Shown: positions 1-5,798, numbered from the stretch's first letter. The stretch: 10,484 nucleotides of DNA from Desulfurococcales archaeon (GCA_015522345.1 WAML01000006.1:1-10484), one strand, 5' to 3'. Numbers and translations are program-made. Notes: generated from the letters alone by a model not told the origin.

Positions 1-47
1 GCCAGCGGCTAGGTGGACCACCGCCCATCATCCTAGGATCTATTTAG
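1..47. other. Edge of an unresolved neighbouring gene (two possible readings)
   Basis: This edge is richer in GC than the bases after it and could belong to a gene cut by the window. On the + strand, the frame starting at base 3 reads QRLGGPPPIILGSI and stops at TAG 45-47, which would be the C-terminus of a gene ending here. On the - strand, an ATG at 31-29 opens a frame reading MMGGGPPSRW to the edge. The TATA-like stretch at 53-60 lies about 25 bp before that ATG, as expected for a leaderless archaeal mRNA. Both readings are too short to name a family, and I cannot choose between them. Confidence 0.3.
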
Positions 48-52
48 GCGGC

Positions 53-60
53 TATATATT
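53..60 (+). promoter_or_regulatory. Candidate TATA box for the 84-residue membrane protein
   Basis: TATATATT lies about 55 bp before the ATG at 112. That would place a transcription start near 83 and leave a short leader containing a G-rich ribosome-binding site (GGGGG, 103-107). The element is almost symmetric, so it could also serve a - strand gene starting at 31. Confidence 0.4.
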
Positions 61-111
61 GTTTTTCTTGTATTATGTCTCCCGTATGTATACTTTGTAA
101 TAGGGGGTTCC

Positions 112-366
112 ATGAGAGAGCCATTAACATCTATTGCTACAATACTCTTGGTACCATATAGGTGTTTAGCTGAAGCACTAGGCTTTAATGTAGATTCACT
201 AACATTAGCTCATCTTATTTGGATAACACTGATTATAGTAGCATTTATACTAAGACTGCTTAGGTTTAGGAGAATCTTTAAAGCTATAGCAATAACGGCG
301 CTAGTATTATCCTTACCACCATGTCTAGTAACAATAGCATTACTAATCAATAAACTACTCCAATAA
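112..366 (+). CDS. Small predicted membrane protein of unknown function
   Basis: I do not recognise this 84-residue protein. It is very hydrophobic, with a possible weak segment near residues 5-22 and two clearer membrane segments at about 33-50 and 57-80. The latter two are joined by a basic turn (RFRRIFK, 51-57). By the positive-inside rule this turn faces the cytoplasm, which suggests a helical hairpin. The ATG at 112 is preceded at a good distance by GGGGG (103-107) and a TATA-like box (53-60), which support a real gene. A 63-residue frame on the other strand overlaps it but lacks comparable signals and is taken as a shadow. The gene converges on the 125-residue gene that ends at 408, with about 40 AT-rich bases between them. 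The main doubt is its short length and the absence of any family motif. Confidence 0.5.
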   Translation: MREPLTSIATILLVPYRCLAEALGFNVDSLTLAHLIWITLIIVAFILRLLRFRRIFKAIAITALVLSLPPCLVTIALLINKLLQ

Positions 367-407
367 GTTAAACAAGTTAAGTAACAATATTGACCAATCA
401 AACAACG

Positions 408-785
408 CTACTGCTCCTTCAACAAATAAACCCTAAAACCATTCTCCAAAGGAACAATCAGTACAGGACCCTCGTATCGAATTGGAAACCTGATATACCT
501 TGTAGTCCAGCTCTTTCTAGTCACGAAGAACTCTCCATTAGGGTCTTCAATATAATCTACATAATCTTTTCCAATAACGACTCTATACCTTTTTCCCTGC
601 TCGGCTATTTCATTTACCTTCAAATAATATGTTCCATATCGTCCTCTATACCCGCCTCTAGAGAATATGACTCTTGATAATACTGAACCTGAATTTAATA
701 ATATCTTAGCCGCTTTCACTACTGCTAGCATTTGCTCTCCCGATAAGAGCTTTCTTTGAACAGGTTTTTGTTTTAACGCCACCAT
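408..785 (-). CDS. Basic protein of unknown function, 125 residues
   Basis: I do not recognise a family. The protein is soluble and rich in Lys and Arg. A likely amphipathic helix (residues 15-31) is followed by a Gly/Arg/Tyr-rich stretch (FSRGGYRGRYGTYY, 41-54). The C-terminal half alternates hydrophobic and polar residues and looks beta-rich. The basic, glycine-arginine-rich middle would suit nucleic-acid binding, but that is inference only. Codon use matches the neighbours, and the frame is long for AT-rich intergenic DNA, so I think it is real. The ATG at 785 lies 39 bp downstream of the tRNA-Glu gene on the same strand and has no clear Shine-Dalgarno site. A TATA-like sequence (about 806-816, CTAATACTTA on the - strand) would fit a leaderless transcript; read-through from the tRNA is the alternative. 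Confidence 0.6.
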   Translation of the reverse strand: MVALKQKPVQRKLLSGEQMLAVVKAAKILLNSGSVLSRVIFSRGGYRGRYGTYYLKVNEIAEQGKRYRVVIGKDYVDYIEDPNGEFFVTRKSWTTRYIRFPIRYEGPVLIVPLENGFRVYLLKEQ

Positions 786-824
786 ATCCTAGACCCAAGG
801 AGTAAGTATTAGGGGAGGGAATTA

Positions 825-932
825 TGCCGCCGCCGGGATTTGAACCCGGGTTTCCCGCGCTCGGCCCTACTGGGGCCTCGAGGACACGGGCTCGAGAGGC
901 CCGCATACTTGACCGGGCTATACTACGGCGGC
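825..932 (-). tRNA. tRNA-Glu (anticodon CTC) with a variable-loop intron
   Basis: Read on the - strand, the cloverleaf is complete. The acceptor stem GCCGCCG pairs with CGGCGGC, with A as discriminator at 825. The D stem is GUAU/GUAU around a loop containing GG. The anticodon stem CGGGC/GCCCG encloses CUCUCGA, giving anticodon CUC, which reads the Glu codon GAG. The T stem CCGGG/CCCGG holds the loop TTCAAAT. No 3' CCA is encoded, as is common in archaea. Between the anticodon and T stems there are 37 nt instead of 4-5, explained by a 33-nt intron (852-884). Removing it leaves a four-base variable loop, UGAC, and a 75-nt tRNA. A TATA box at 963-970 lies the right distance upstream. The fold and anticodon are read directly from the sequence; the splice points are inferred. 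Confidence 0.95.
852..884 (-). other. Noncanonical tRNA intron in the variable loop (bulge-helix-bulge)
   Basis: The exon bases CCCG of the 3' anticodon strand can pair with CGGG near the intron's 3' end, forming the four-base central helix. Three-base bulges UGU and AAA flank it. Cutting after the second base of each bulge, as the archaeal tRNA splicing endonuclease does, releases 33 nt. The intron folds on itself: CUC pairs with GAG, a GA bulge follows, then GGCCC/GGGCC is closed by the loop CAGUA. This places the intron in the variable loop, about position 45/46, instead of the canonical 37/38. Such introns are known in crenarchaea that have the heteromeric splicing enzyme. Confidence 0.85.
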
Positions 933-962
933 GTTCTCTTCATTTGTTATTTTCTGGTTCTG

Positions 963-970
963 TTTTTATA
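963..970 (-). promoter_or_regulatory. TATA box of tRNA-Glu
   Basis: On the - strand this reads TATAAAAA, preceded by an A-rich element. It lies 31-38 bases before the first base of the tRNA, so transcription would start a few bases before the mature 5' end. It sits immediately beyond the stop codon of the deacetylase gene (973-975). Confidence 0.65.
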
Positions 971-972
971 GT

Positions 973-2151
973 TTATTGTTTCTCGTATACTATGTTTCCA
1001 TTTACTATTGTTTTGTATATGTTTATTTCATTGTCTAGTATTATGATGTCTGCTTTATAGCCTGGTTTTATTGCTCCTATTTTCTCTATGTAGTATGCAT
1101 TTATTGATTTTGCTGGTGTTGCTGTAGCCATTGTTATTGCTTCTTCAATTCTATATCCGAGGTCTATAGTGTTCTTAACTGCTTTGTCCATAGATAGAGT
1201 GCTTCCAGCTAATACACTACTTTCTTTAACTTTAGCAATACCTTCTTCAACAACTATAGCTAGTCCACCCAACTCATATGTACCATCAGGTAATCCAGTT
1301 ACACTTATAGAATCAGTTACTAAGACAACTCTATCAACGCCAGCATAGTCTATAGTGAATCTAGCTATAGATTTAGATAAGTGTATGTTATCCATAATAA
1401 GCTCTAGAAAAACACTTCTATCGTCAAGTAATGCTAGAATAGGACCTGGATCCCTATGGTGAATACACTTCATAGCATTATAGAGGTGTACACCAATACT
1501 AGCTCCTCTACGAATAGCTTCTTTAACAACTTCATAAGAACCACTAGTATGCCCTATACCAACAACAATATTATTTTCTACAGCATAAGATATAAGGTCT
1601 AAACAACCATTTACTTCAGGAGCAACAGTTATTTTCCTAACAAGCCCATGCGATACCCTAATATACTCCTTTAATTCACTAATAGAAGCCTCTCTAATAT
1701 ACTCTATATTCTGAGCACCTTTCATTACAGGATTAATATAGGGTCCTTCTAAATGTAGACCAAGTATACGTGCACCATTTCCAGGAGACCATTTAGAGTA
1801 AGCATTGTATATTGCCTTAGATACCTCAATAAGTTTCTCGTGAGGAAGAGAAATAGTTGTAGGTAGAAAACTTGTTACACCATACTTAGTTAATTCACGA
1901 GCTAAATACAATATATCATCAGGCAAACCAGTACATACATCGAAGCCACAGCATCCATGAATATGAGTATCTATAAATCCAGGAGAAACAAGTAGTCCTT
2001 CAGCGTCAATGTATAAACTATCGCTATATCCATGGTAAGGTTCAACGCCTATTTCACGAATAACTCCATTCCTAACAACAATATATCTATCTCCAACAAT
2101 ACCATCGGAAAAGACAATATGTGCATTCCTAATAACGAGGTCTCGAGACAT
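973..2151 (-). CDS. nagA: N-acetylglucosamine-6-phosphate deacetylase (amidohydrolase family)
   Basis: This 392-residue cytoplasmic enzyme belongs to the amidohydrolase superfamily. It should hydrolyse the N-acetyl group of GlcNAc-6-phosphate to give glucosamine-6-phosphate and acetate. Visible metal and catalytic residues are H63 and H65 (DTHIHG), E135 (HLEGPY), H201 (GIGHTSG), H222 (VHLYNAM) and D280 (VTDSIS). The HxH pair resembles the two-metal Bacillus-type enzymes, whereas E. coli NagA has altered residues there. HHRDPG (231-236) and ATPAKSIN (344-351) are also family signatures. Length is normal. I start it at the ATG at 2151, preceded by GGTGGTC at good spacing. A TTG at 2178 in the same frame would add nine residues but has no ribosome-binding site. 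It follows the membrane-protein gene by 29 bp, probably as one transcript. The natural substrate in crenarchaea is not proven; free GlcNAc or a related amino sugar is possible. Confidence 0.9.
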   Translation of the reverse strand: MSRDLVIRNAHIVFSDGIVGDRYIVVRNGVIREIGVEPYHGYSDSLYIDAEGLLVSPGFIDTHIHGCCGFDVCTGLPDDILYLARELTKYGVTSFLPTTISLPHEKLIEVSKAIYNAYSKWSPGNGARILGLHLEGPYINPVMKGAQNIEYIREASISELKEYIRVSHGLVRKITVAPEVNGCLDLISYAVENNIVVGIGHTSGSYEVVKEAIRRGASIGVHLYNAMKCIHHRDPGPILALLDDRSVFLELIMDNIHLSKSIARFTIDYAGVDRVVLVTDSISVTGLPDGTYELGGLAIVVEEGIAKVKESSVLAGSTLSMDKAVKNTIDLGYRIEEAITMATATPAKSINAYYIEKIGAIKPGYKADIIILDNEINIYKTIVNGNIVYEKQ

Positions 2152-2180
2152 AAAAGGAGACCACCGTAAAAAACCCAAGA

Positions 2181-2546
2181 TTATCTACTAAACAATTTAC
2201 TTAAAACATTTCTTAACTCCTTCCTCCAAAGCATAATTAGAGCAATAATAGCTATTTGTCCAACATCAAATGATATAGAGGAGTACCCACTATAGCTTAT
2301 TTCTACAACTATGAATGGATATAGTTTTATAACTTCATAAGATGAAACCAAGTAATATATTATATAGTTTAAAACAATTACTGTTGAAAGAACTATAGAT
2401 AATATGTATTTAGTGATCTTATTCTGCATAAGAACATATAATATAATTGATACAAGTATTAGAACAGCATTTATCTCCTGTAACTGATACACTGTAAACA
2501 TTTTATCAATAGATATAATGTACAGCATTAAACTATTAAACACCAT
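2181..2546 (-). CDS. Predicted membrane protein of unknown function, upstream of nagA
   Basis: This 121-residue protein has no family that I recognise. Three hydrophobic segments are visible, at about 27-40, 46-67 and 95-107, followed by a basic tail (RKELRNVLSKLFSR) that is probably cytoplasmic. Ile, Leu, Tyr and Val dominate. The ATG at 2546 has only a weak G-rich site (GGGG) 11 bases upstream. The gene ends 29 bp before the nagA start and points the same way, so the two are probably co-transcribed. A role tied to amino-sugar use or to cell-surface glycan is possible from position alone, and nothing in the sequence shows transport motifs. It is most likely real, given its length, its codon use and its place at the head of the unit. 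Confidence 0.6.
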   Translation of the reverse strand: MVFNSLMLYIISIDKMFTVYQLQEINAVLILVSIILYVLMQNKITKYILSIVLSTVIVLNYIIYYLVSSYEVIKLYPFIVVEISYSGYSSISFDVGQIAIIALIMLWRKELRNVLSKLFSR

Positions 2547-2563
2547 TGTCTATCAAACCCCTT

Positions 2564-2580
2564 GTAAATACCGTAAATAC
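2564..2580. repeat. Tandem direct repeat GTAAATAC in a divergent promoter region
   Basis: GTAAATAC occurs at 2564-2571 and again at 2573-2580, one base apart, so the period is 9. It lies 18-34 bp before the first ATG of the nagA unit, where its TATA box or a regulator site would be expected. No function can be read from it. Confidence 0.4.
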
Positions 2581-2642
2581 TATTCTACTATTACTCCAGT
2601 AGTGTATTCGATTGAAAAGCAAAGTATTAAGGATATCTATAG

Positions 2643-2659
2643 CTTAGATAGAATCTAAG
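2643..2659. promoter_or_regulatory. Perfect inverted repeat before the alcohol dehydrogenase gene
   Basis: CTTAGAT (2643-2649) and ATCTAAG (2653-2659) form a perfect 7-bp inverted repeat around AGA. A second one, TATCTA/TAGATA (2634-2639 and 2645-2650), overlaps it. The 3' arm runs into the AAGGAGAT ribosome-binding element (2657-2664). It could be an operator for a dimeric regulator or, if transcribed, an RNA hairpin that hides part of the ribosome-binding site. Confidence 0.4.
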
Positions 2660-2683
2660 GAGATACTGGTATGGTGTAGTTCT

Positions 2684-3688
2684 ATGAAGGCTATGAGATT
2701 GCATAAGCAGCAACCTATAGAAGAAAACCCTCTTGTATACGAAGACGTGGAAAAGCCTTCTCCCGGCAAAGGAGAAGTATTGTTGAAGGTAAAGTGTTGT
2801 GGAGTATGTAGGACAGACCTACATATAGTTGAAGGTGATTTGCCAGCTGTAAAACTACCATTAATACCGGGTCACCAAGTTGTAGCTGTTGTTGAAGAAG
2901 TAGGTGATGGAGTAGATAATATTAGACCTGGAGAGAGAGTAGGTGTTCCATGGCTATACTGGAGCTGCGGCAAATGCAAATACTGTAGACGTGGTCTAGA
3001 AAACTTATGTGATAATGCTTTATTCACTGGATATAGTGTTGATGGAGGCTACGCCGAGTACATGGTTGCTAAAGCAGATTTCATCCACCCAATACCCCCA
3101 AGCTATGATGACTGCCATGCTGCTCCACTATTGTGTGCTGGTGCAGTAGGCTATAGATCCCTTCGTTTAACAGGGTTACTTGAGAAAGGAGAAGGAGTAC
3201 TAGGATTATTTGGTTTCGGTGCATCAGCTCATCTAATACTACAAGTAGCTATTGCCAAAGGCCTAGAAGTATATGTATTCACTAGTAGAGAAGATAAAAT
3301 AAGGAAAGCCATAGAAATGGGTGCTTCATGGGCTGGATTAACTAGAGAAGAACCACCAAAGAAACTAGATGCAGCAATAGTTTTTGCTCCAGTTAGTTGG
3401 GTAGCTGTTGAAGCATTGAAGAAACTGGATAAAGGAGGTAGACTAGTGTTTGCCGAAATACATATGACTCCATTCAAGGAGCTAGACTATAGCCTCCTAT
3501 GGTATGAGAGAGAATTGAAGAGTACAGCAAATGTTACACGTAGAGATGTCCGTGAATTCCTAGAAGAAGCTGCTAAAGCTGGTGTAAAACCAAGTATAAC
3601 AGTGTATGATTTAAAAGACGCTAATAAAGCATTATATGATCTAAAACATGGGAATATAAAGGGTTCTGCAGTACTAAAAATAGTCTAG
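2684..3688 (+). CDS. Zinc-dependent alcohol dehydrogenase (MDR family)
   Basis: This 334-residue medium-chain dehydrogenase should oxidise alcohols or reduce aldehydes with NAD(P)(H) in the cytoplasm. The catalytic zinc ligands are C42 (CGVCRTD), H64 (PGHQ) and C151 (APLLCAG). The structural zinc is held by C95, C98, C101 and C109 (SCGKCKYC...LC). The Rossmann motif is GFGASAH (177-183). The string GVPWL, then FTGY, DGGYAEY, LCAGAVGYRSLRL and later FAPV and ANVTRRD is typical of the propanol-preferring/CAD-like AdhP group (COG1064). Where many MDR enzymes have Glu after the zinc His, this one has Gln (Q65). The substrate cannot be read from the sequence. The ATG at 2684 follows GGTG at 2673-2676 with good spacing. 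The gene diverges from the nagA unit and converges on the aldo/keto reductase, with 5 bp between the stops. Confidence 0.92.
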   Translation: MKAMRLHKQQPIEENPLVYEDVEKPSPGKGEVLLKVKCCGVCRTDLHIVEGDLPAVKLPLIPGHQVVAVVEEVGDGVDNIRPGERVGVPWLYWSCGKCKYCRRGLENLCDNALFTGYSVDGGYAEYMVAKADFIHPIPPSYDDCHAAPLLCAGAVGYRSLRLTGLLEKGEGVLGLFGFGASAHLILQVAIAKGLEVYVFTSREDKIRKAIEMGASWAGLTREEPPKKLDAAIVFAPVSWVAVEALKKLDKGGRLVFAEIHMTPFKELDYSLLWYERELKSTANVTRRDVREFLEEAAKAGVKPSITVYDLKDANKALYDLKHGNIKGSAVLKIV

Positions 3689-3693
3689 ATTAA

Positions 3694-4644
3694 TCACCAC
3701 GTCACATAAGTTATTTTTATACTCTTACTCAATTCATCAATTCTACGCCAGTCTTCATAGCTAAGCCTCCATCCAACAGCTCCAGCATTATCCCTTACAT
3801 GCTCAGGCTTCTTAGCCCCTGGTATAGGTACTATACTCGGGCTATACATTATAAGCCAGTTTAGAGCTATTTGAGCAGGTGTTTTACCGTATTTCCTCCC
3901 TAACTCTATAAGTAGTTGTACTAGAGGCCATACTTTCCTAAAGTTGTCTGGATGGAATATAGGGTCTCCACTCCTAACATCAGTGAACTCTGGTAGATTA
4001 TCGAGTGTATACTTACCTGTTAAAGCACCTTTAGCTAGAGGACTCCATGGTATAATAGCTAGCCCGTGTTTTTCAGCATAAGGTATTAGCTCGTACTCTG
4101 CTTGACGCTCTATTAGGTTATATCGTATTTGTAAACTAACAATATCTATTTTCGATAAACAAGAACGTGCTGCTTCAACAAGTTCTACAGGAAAATCACT
4201 TAACCCTATATACCTTATCTTCCCTAGTACAACAAGTCTTTCTAAAGCCTTCATATACCCGCATGTAGGGTGGTTATGCCAGCATGGAGGCCAGTGTACT
4301 TGCATTAAATCTATATAGTCTACACCAAGTCTCTTAAGAGAACGATCTGTAGCTCTAAATACATCATCTGGATCAAGGAAGTCACCTGGTATCTTAGTAG
4401 CTATAACAACGTCTTCTCTTTTAACACCAAGCTCCTTCAATGCCTTGCCAATAAATTCTTCGCTAAGCCCACGTCCATAGACCATTGCTGTATCTATAAA
4501 GTTTATTCCTTCATCTAAAGCAGTCTTTATAATATCTCTAGCAATACTATAGTCTGTTACACCCCATGCTTCACTAAACTGCCATGCACCCAAGCCTATT
4601 CTAGAAACTCTTAGATCTGATTTACCTAATTTAACGTACTCCAT
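3694..4644 (-). CDS. Aldo/keto reductase
   Basis: This 316-residue cytoplasmic (alpha/beta)8-barrel oxidoreductase should reduce aldehydes or ketones with NADPH. The catalytic tetrad is complete: D51 (FIDTA), Y56 (MVYG), K84 (IATK) and H117 (MQVHWP). The cofactor-phosphate loop is present near 274-290 (IPGAKKPEHVRDNAG). LGKSDLRVSRIGLGAW at the N-terminus and the overall pattern suit the YhdN/AKR11-like group (COG0667). I start it at the ATG at 4644, preceded by GGTGGGAG. An in-frame ATG at 4680 would add 12 residues, but it lies right next to the TATA box (4683-4690), upstream of the expected transcription start, which argues against it. The gene diverges from thioredoxin reductase and runs tail to tail with the alcohol dehydrogenase. 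The substrate is unknown. Confidence 0.92.
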   Translation of the reverse strand: MEYVKLGKSDLRVSRIGLGAWQFSEAWGVTDYSIARDIIKTALDEGINFIDTAMVYGRGLSEEFIGKALKELGVKREDVVIATKIPGDFLDPDDVFRATDRSLKRLGVDYIDLMQVHWPPCWHNHPTCGYMKALERLVVLGKIRYIGLSDFPVELVEAARSCLSKIDIVSLQIRYNLIERQAEYELIPYAEKHGLAIIPWSPLAKGALTGKYTLDNLPEFTDVRSGDPIFHPDNFRKVWPLVQLLIELGRKYGKTPAQIALNWLIMYSPSIVPIPGAKKPEHVRDNAGAVGWRLSYEDWRRIDELSKSIKITYVTW

Positions 4645-4682
4645 TACTCCCACCGATAATACACTATTACGGTTAATCATGT

Positions 4683-4690
4683 TTATAAAA
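4683..4690 (-). promoter_or_regulatory. TATA box of the aldo/keto reductase gene
   Basis: On the - strand this reads TTTTATAA. Transcription would start near 4660, giving a leader of about 16 nt that carries GGTGGGAG before the ATG at 4644. Confidence 0.6.
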
Positions 4691-4725
4691 CAGTTATACT
4701 TACTAATATAACTAACCTAGGTAAT

Positions 4726-4741
4726 GTATACAAACGTATAC
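4726..4741. promoter_or_regulatory. Repeated GTATAC pair in the trxB promoter region
   Basis: GTATAC occurs at 4726-4731 and 4736-4741, separated by AAAC. Each half is itself a palindrome, so the pair is both a direct and an inverted repeat. The first copy lies where a TATA box for the thioredoxin reductase gene would be expected, about 45-50 bp before its ATG. It could be a TATA element, a regulator site, or both. Confidence 0.35.
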
Positions 4742-4757
4742 AGTCATAATAGATTTA

Positions 4758-4770
4758 GGAGGAAGGTGGT
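4758..4770 (+). promoter_or_regulatory. Ribosome-binding site of thioredoxin reductase
   Basis: GGAGG and GGTGGT lie in a row, the second ending five bases before the ATG at 4776. The match to the archaeal 16S rRNA tail is strong and fixes this start, even though it gives the protein a longer N-terminus than usual. Confidence 0.65.
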
Positions 4771-4775
4771 ATAGA

Positions 4776-5774
4776 ATGTCATCGTTTAAACTAGGAGCAT
4801 TCAAGTTAACGAAACCAGTTAAAACAGAGGAGAAGAAAGACTACGATATAGTGATTGTAGGTGGTGGACCAGCTGGATTAACTGCTGCACTATACTCTGC
4901 TAGATACGGCTTAGACACTATAGTTATTGCTAAGCTCCTTGGAGGATATATGACTGAAGCAACAATAGTCGATGACTATCCAGGGCTGCCAGAGATCCCG
5001 GGTAATGATCTTGTGGAAAAATTTGTTTCTCATGTAAAGAAGTATAAAGTCCCTATAATAACTGATGAAGTAGTAGATGTTGTAAGAGATGGAGAGAAGT
5101 GGAAAGTAGTTACTAGACTAGGAAAGGAATATCGTGGATATGCTGTAATACTAGCTATTGGTAGTGAAAAAAGGAAGCTTAGAGTCCCTGGAGAAGATAG
5201 ACTTGTTGGGAGAGGAGTATCCTATTGTGCTACATGTGATGCACCATTGTTTAAAGGCAAGAAAGTCATTGTTGTAGGAGGAGGTAATTCAGCACTAATA
5301 TCAGCTCTCTATCTAGCCAAGCTAGCTTCAAGAGTAATACTTGTGCATAGGAGAGACCAGTTTAGAGCATTCCCAATATACGTTAAACAAGCTATGGAGC
5401 ACCCCAAGATAGAAGTTTTAACAAACACTATTGTAACAGAAATCCTTGGAGAAGAAAAAGTATCTGCTGTAAAACTCTATAACAAGGTTACTAGAGAAGA
5501 AAAAATAGTTGAAGTAGACGGTGTCTTCATAGAAATAGGTCTTGAGCCGCCAACAGAGTTCTTCAAGAAAATAGGGCTAGAAGTAGATGAGACAGGACAC
5601 GCAGTAGTAAAACCTGATATGAGCACTAATCTAGAAGGAATATATGTAGCTGGAGATGCTGCTGGAGGACCATGTAAGTATAGGTTTGAACAAATAATTA
5701 CAGCAGCAGCTGAAGGAGCTAAAGCAGCTGATGCAGCATTCAAGTATGTATTAAAAGTAAAAGCAAGCTCCTAG
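4776..5774 (+). CDS. trxB: Thioredoxin reductase (NADPH, FAD)
   Basis: This 332-residue low-molecular-weight flavoenzyme passes electrons from NADPH through FAD and a redox disulfide to thioredoxin or a glutaredoxin-like protein disulfide oxidoreductase in the cytoplasm. The FAD-binding motif is GGGPAG (29-34). The redox-active pair is C151/C154 in SYCATCDAP. The NADPH domain has GGGNSA (168-173) and HRRDQFRA (191-198), whose arginines favour NADPH. The C-terminal FAD motif is YVAGDAAGG (290-298), followed by EQIITAAAEG. All parts are present and in the usual order. The first 22 residues form a basic leader longer than in E. coli TrxB. The start is supported by a strong ribosome-binding site. 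It diverges from the aldo/keto reductase and converges on the ABC permease. No thioredoxin partner is encoded nearby. Confidence 0.95.
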   Translation: MSSFKLGAFKLTKPVKTEEKKDYDIVIVGGGPAGLTAALYSARYGLDTIVIAKLLGGYMTEATIVDDYPGLPEIPGNDLVEKFVSHVKKYKVPIITDEVVDVVRDGEKWKVVTRLGKEYRGYAVILAIGSEKRKLRVPGEDRLVGRGVSYCATCDAPLFKGKKVIVVGGGNSALISALYLAKLASRVILVHRRDQFRAFPIYVKQAMEHPKIEVLTNTIVTEILGEEKVSAVKLYNKVTREEKIVEVDGVFIEIGLEPPTEFFKKIGLEVDETGHAVVKPDMSTNLEGIYVAGDAAGGPCKYRFEQIITAAAEGAKAADAAFKYVLKVKASS

Positions 5775-5779
5775 TAAAT

Positions 5780-5798
5780 AGATGCAAGAGCATCTTTT
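5780..5798 (+). terminator. Small hairpin followed by T residues between convergent genes
   Basis: AGATGC (5780-5785) and GCATCT (5790-5795) form a perfect 6-bp stem around AAGA. The last stem T and three following T residues give TTTT. It starts five bases after the trxB stop codon and ends just before the stop of the opposing permease gene (5799). The layout resembles an intrinsic terminator for trxB. Archaea often need only the T run, so the stem may be incidental or serve RNA stability. Confidence 0.45.

Noticed and set aside
366..392. AGTTAA direct repeats just after the small membrane-protein gene
   Set aside because: Short AT-rich copies expected by chance; there is no array or regular spacing.
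210..401. 63-codon frame on the - strand
   Set aside because: It overlaps the small membrane-protein gene on the other strand, which has better start and promoter signals.
390..677. 95-codon frame on the + strand
   Set aside because: It lies opposite the 125-residue - strand gene, has no ribosome-binding site, and its composition is like a shadow.
824..1060. Reading frame of 78 codons on the + strand across the tRNA, and a 66-codon frame opposite (706-906)
   Set aside because: Both run through the tRNA-Glu gene; their PPPGFEPGFPALG-like residues are just the translated tRNA sequence.
2152..2178. Nine-residue N-terminal extension of the deacetylase from a TTG
   Set aside because: There is no ribosome-binding site before the TTG, while GGTGGTC inside the extension suits the ATG at 2151.
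2873..2881. Gln after the zinc-binding His of the alcohol dehydrogenase (GHQ, not GHE) as a sign of lost activity
   Set aside because: All zinc ligands are intact, and this change may be normal within this subfamily.
4645..4680. Twelve-residue extension of the aldo/keto reductase from the ATG at 4680
   Set aside because: It begins next to the TATA box, upstream of the likely transcription start; GGTGGGAG and family alignment favour 4644.
5168..5300. GGGNSA instead of GGGDSA in thioredoxin reductase as an odd substitution
   Set aside because: Asn at this place also occurs in normal TrxB proteins, including that of E. coli, so it is not unusual.
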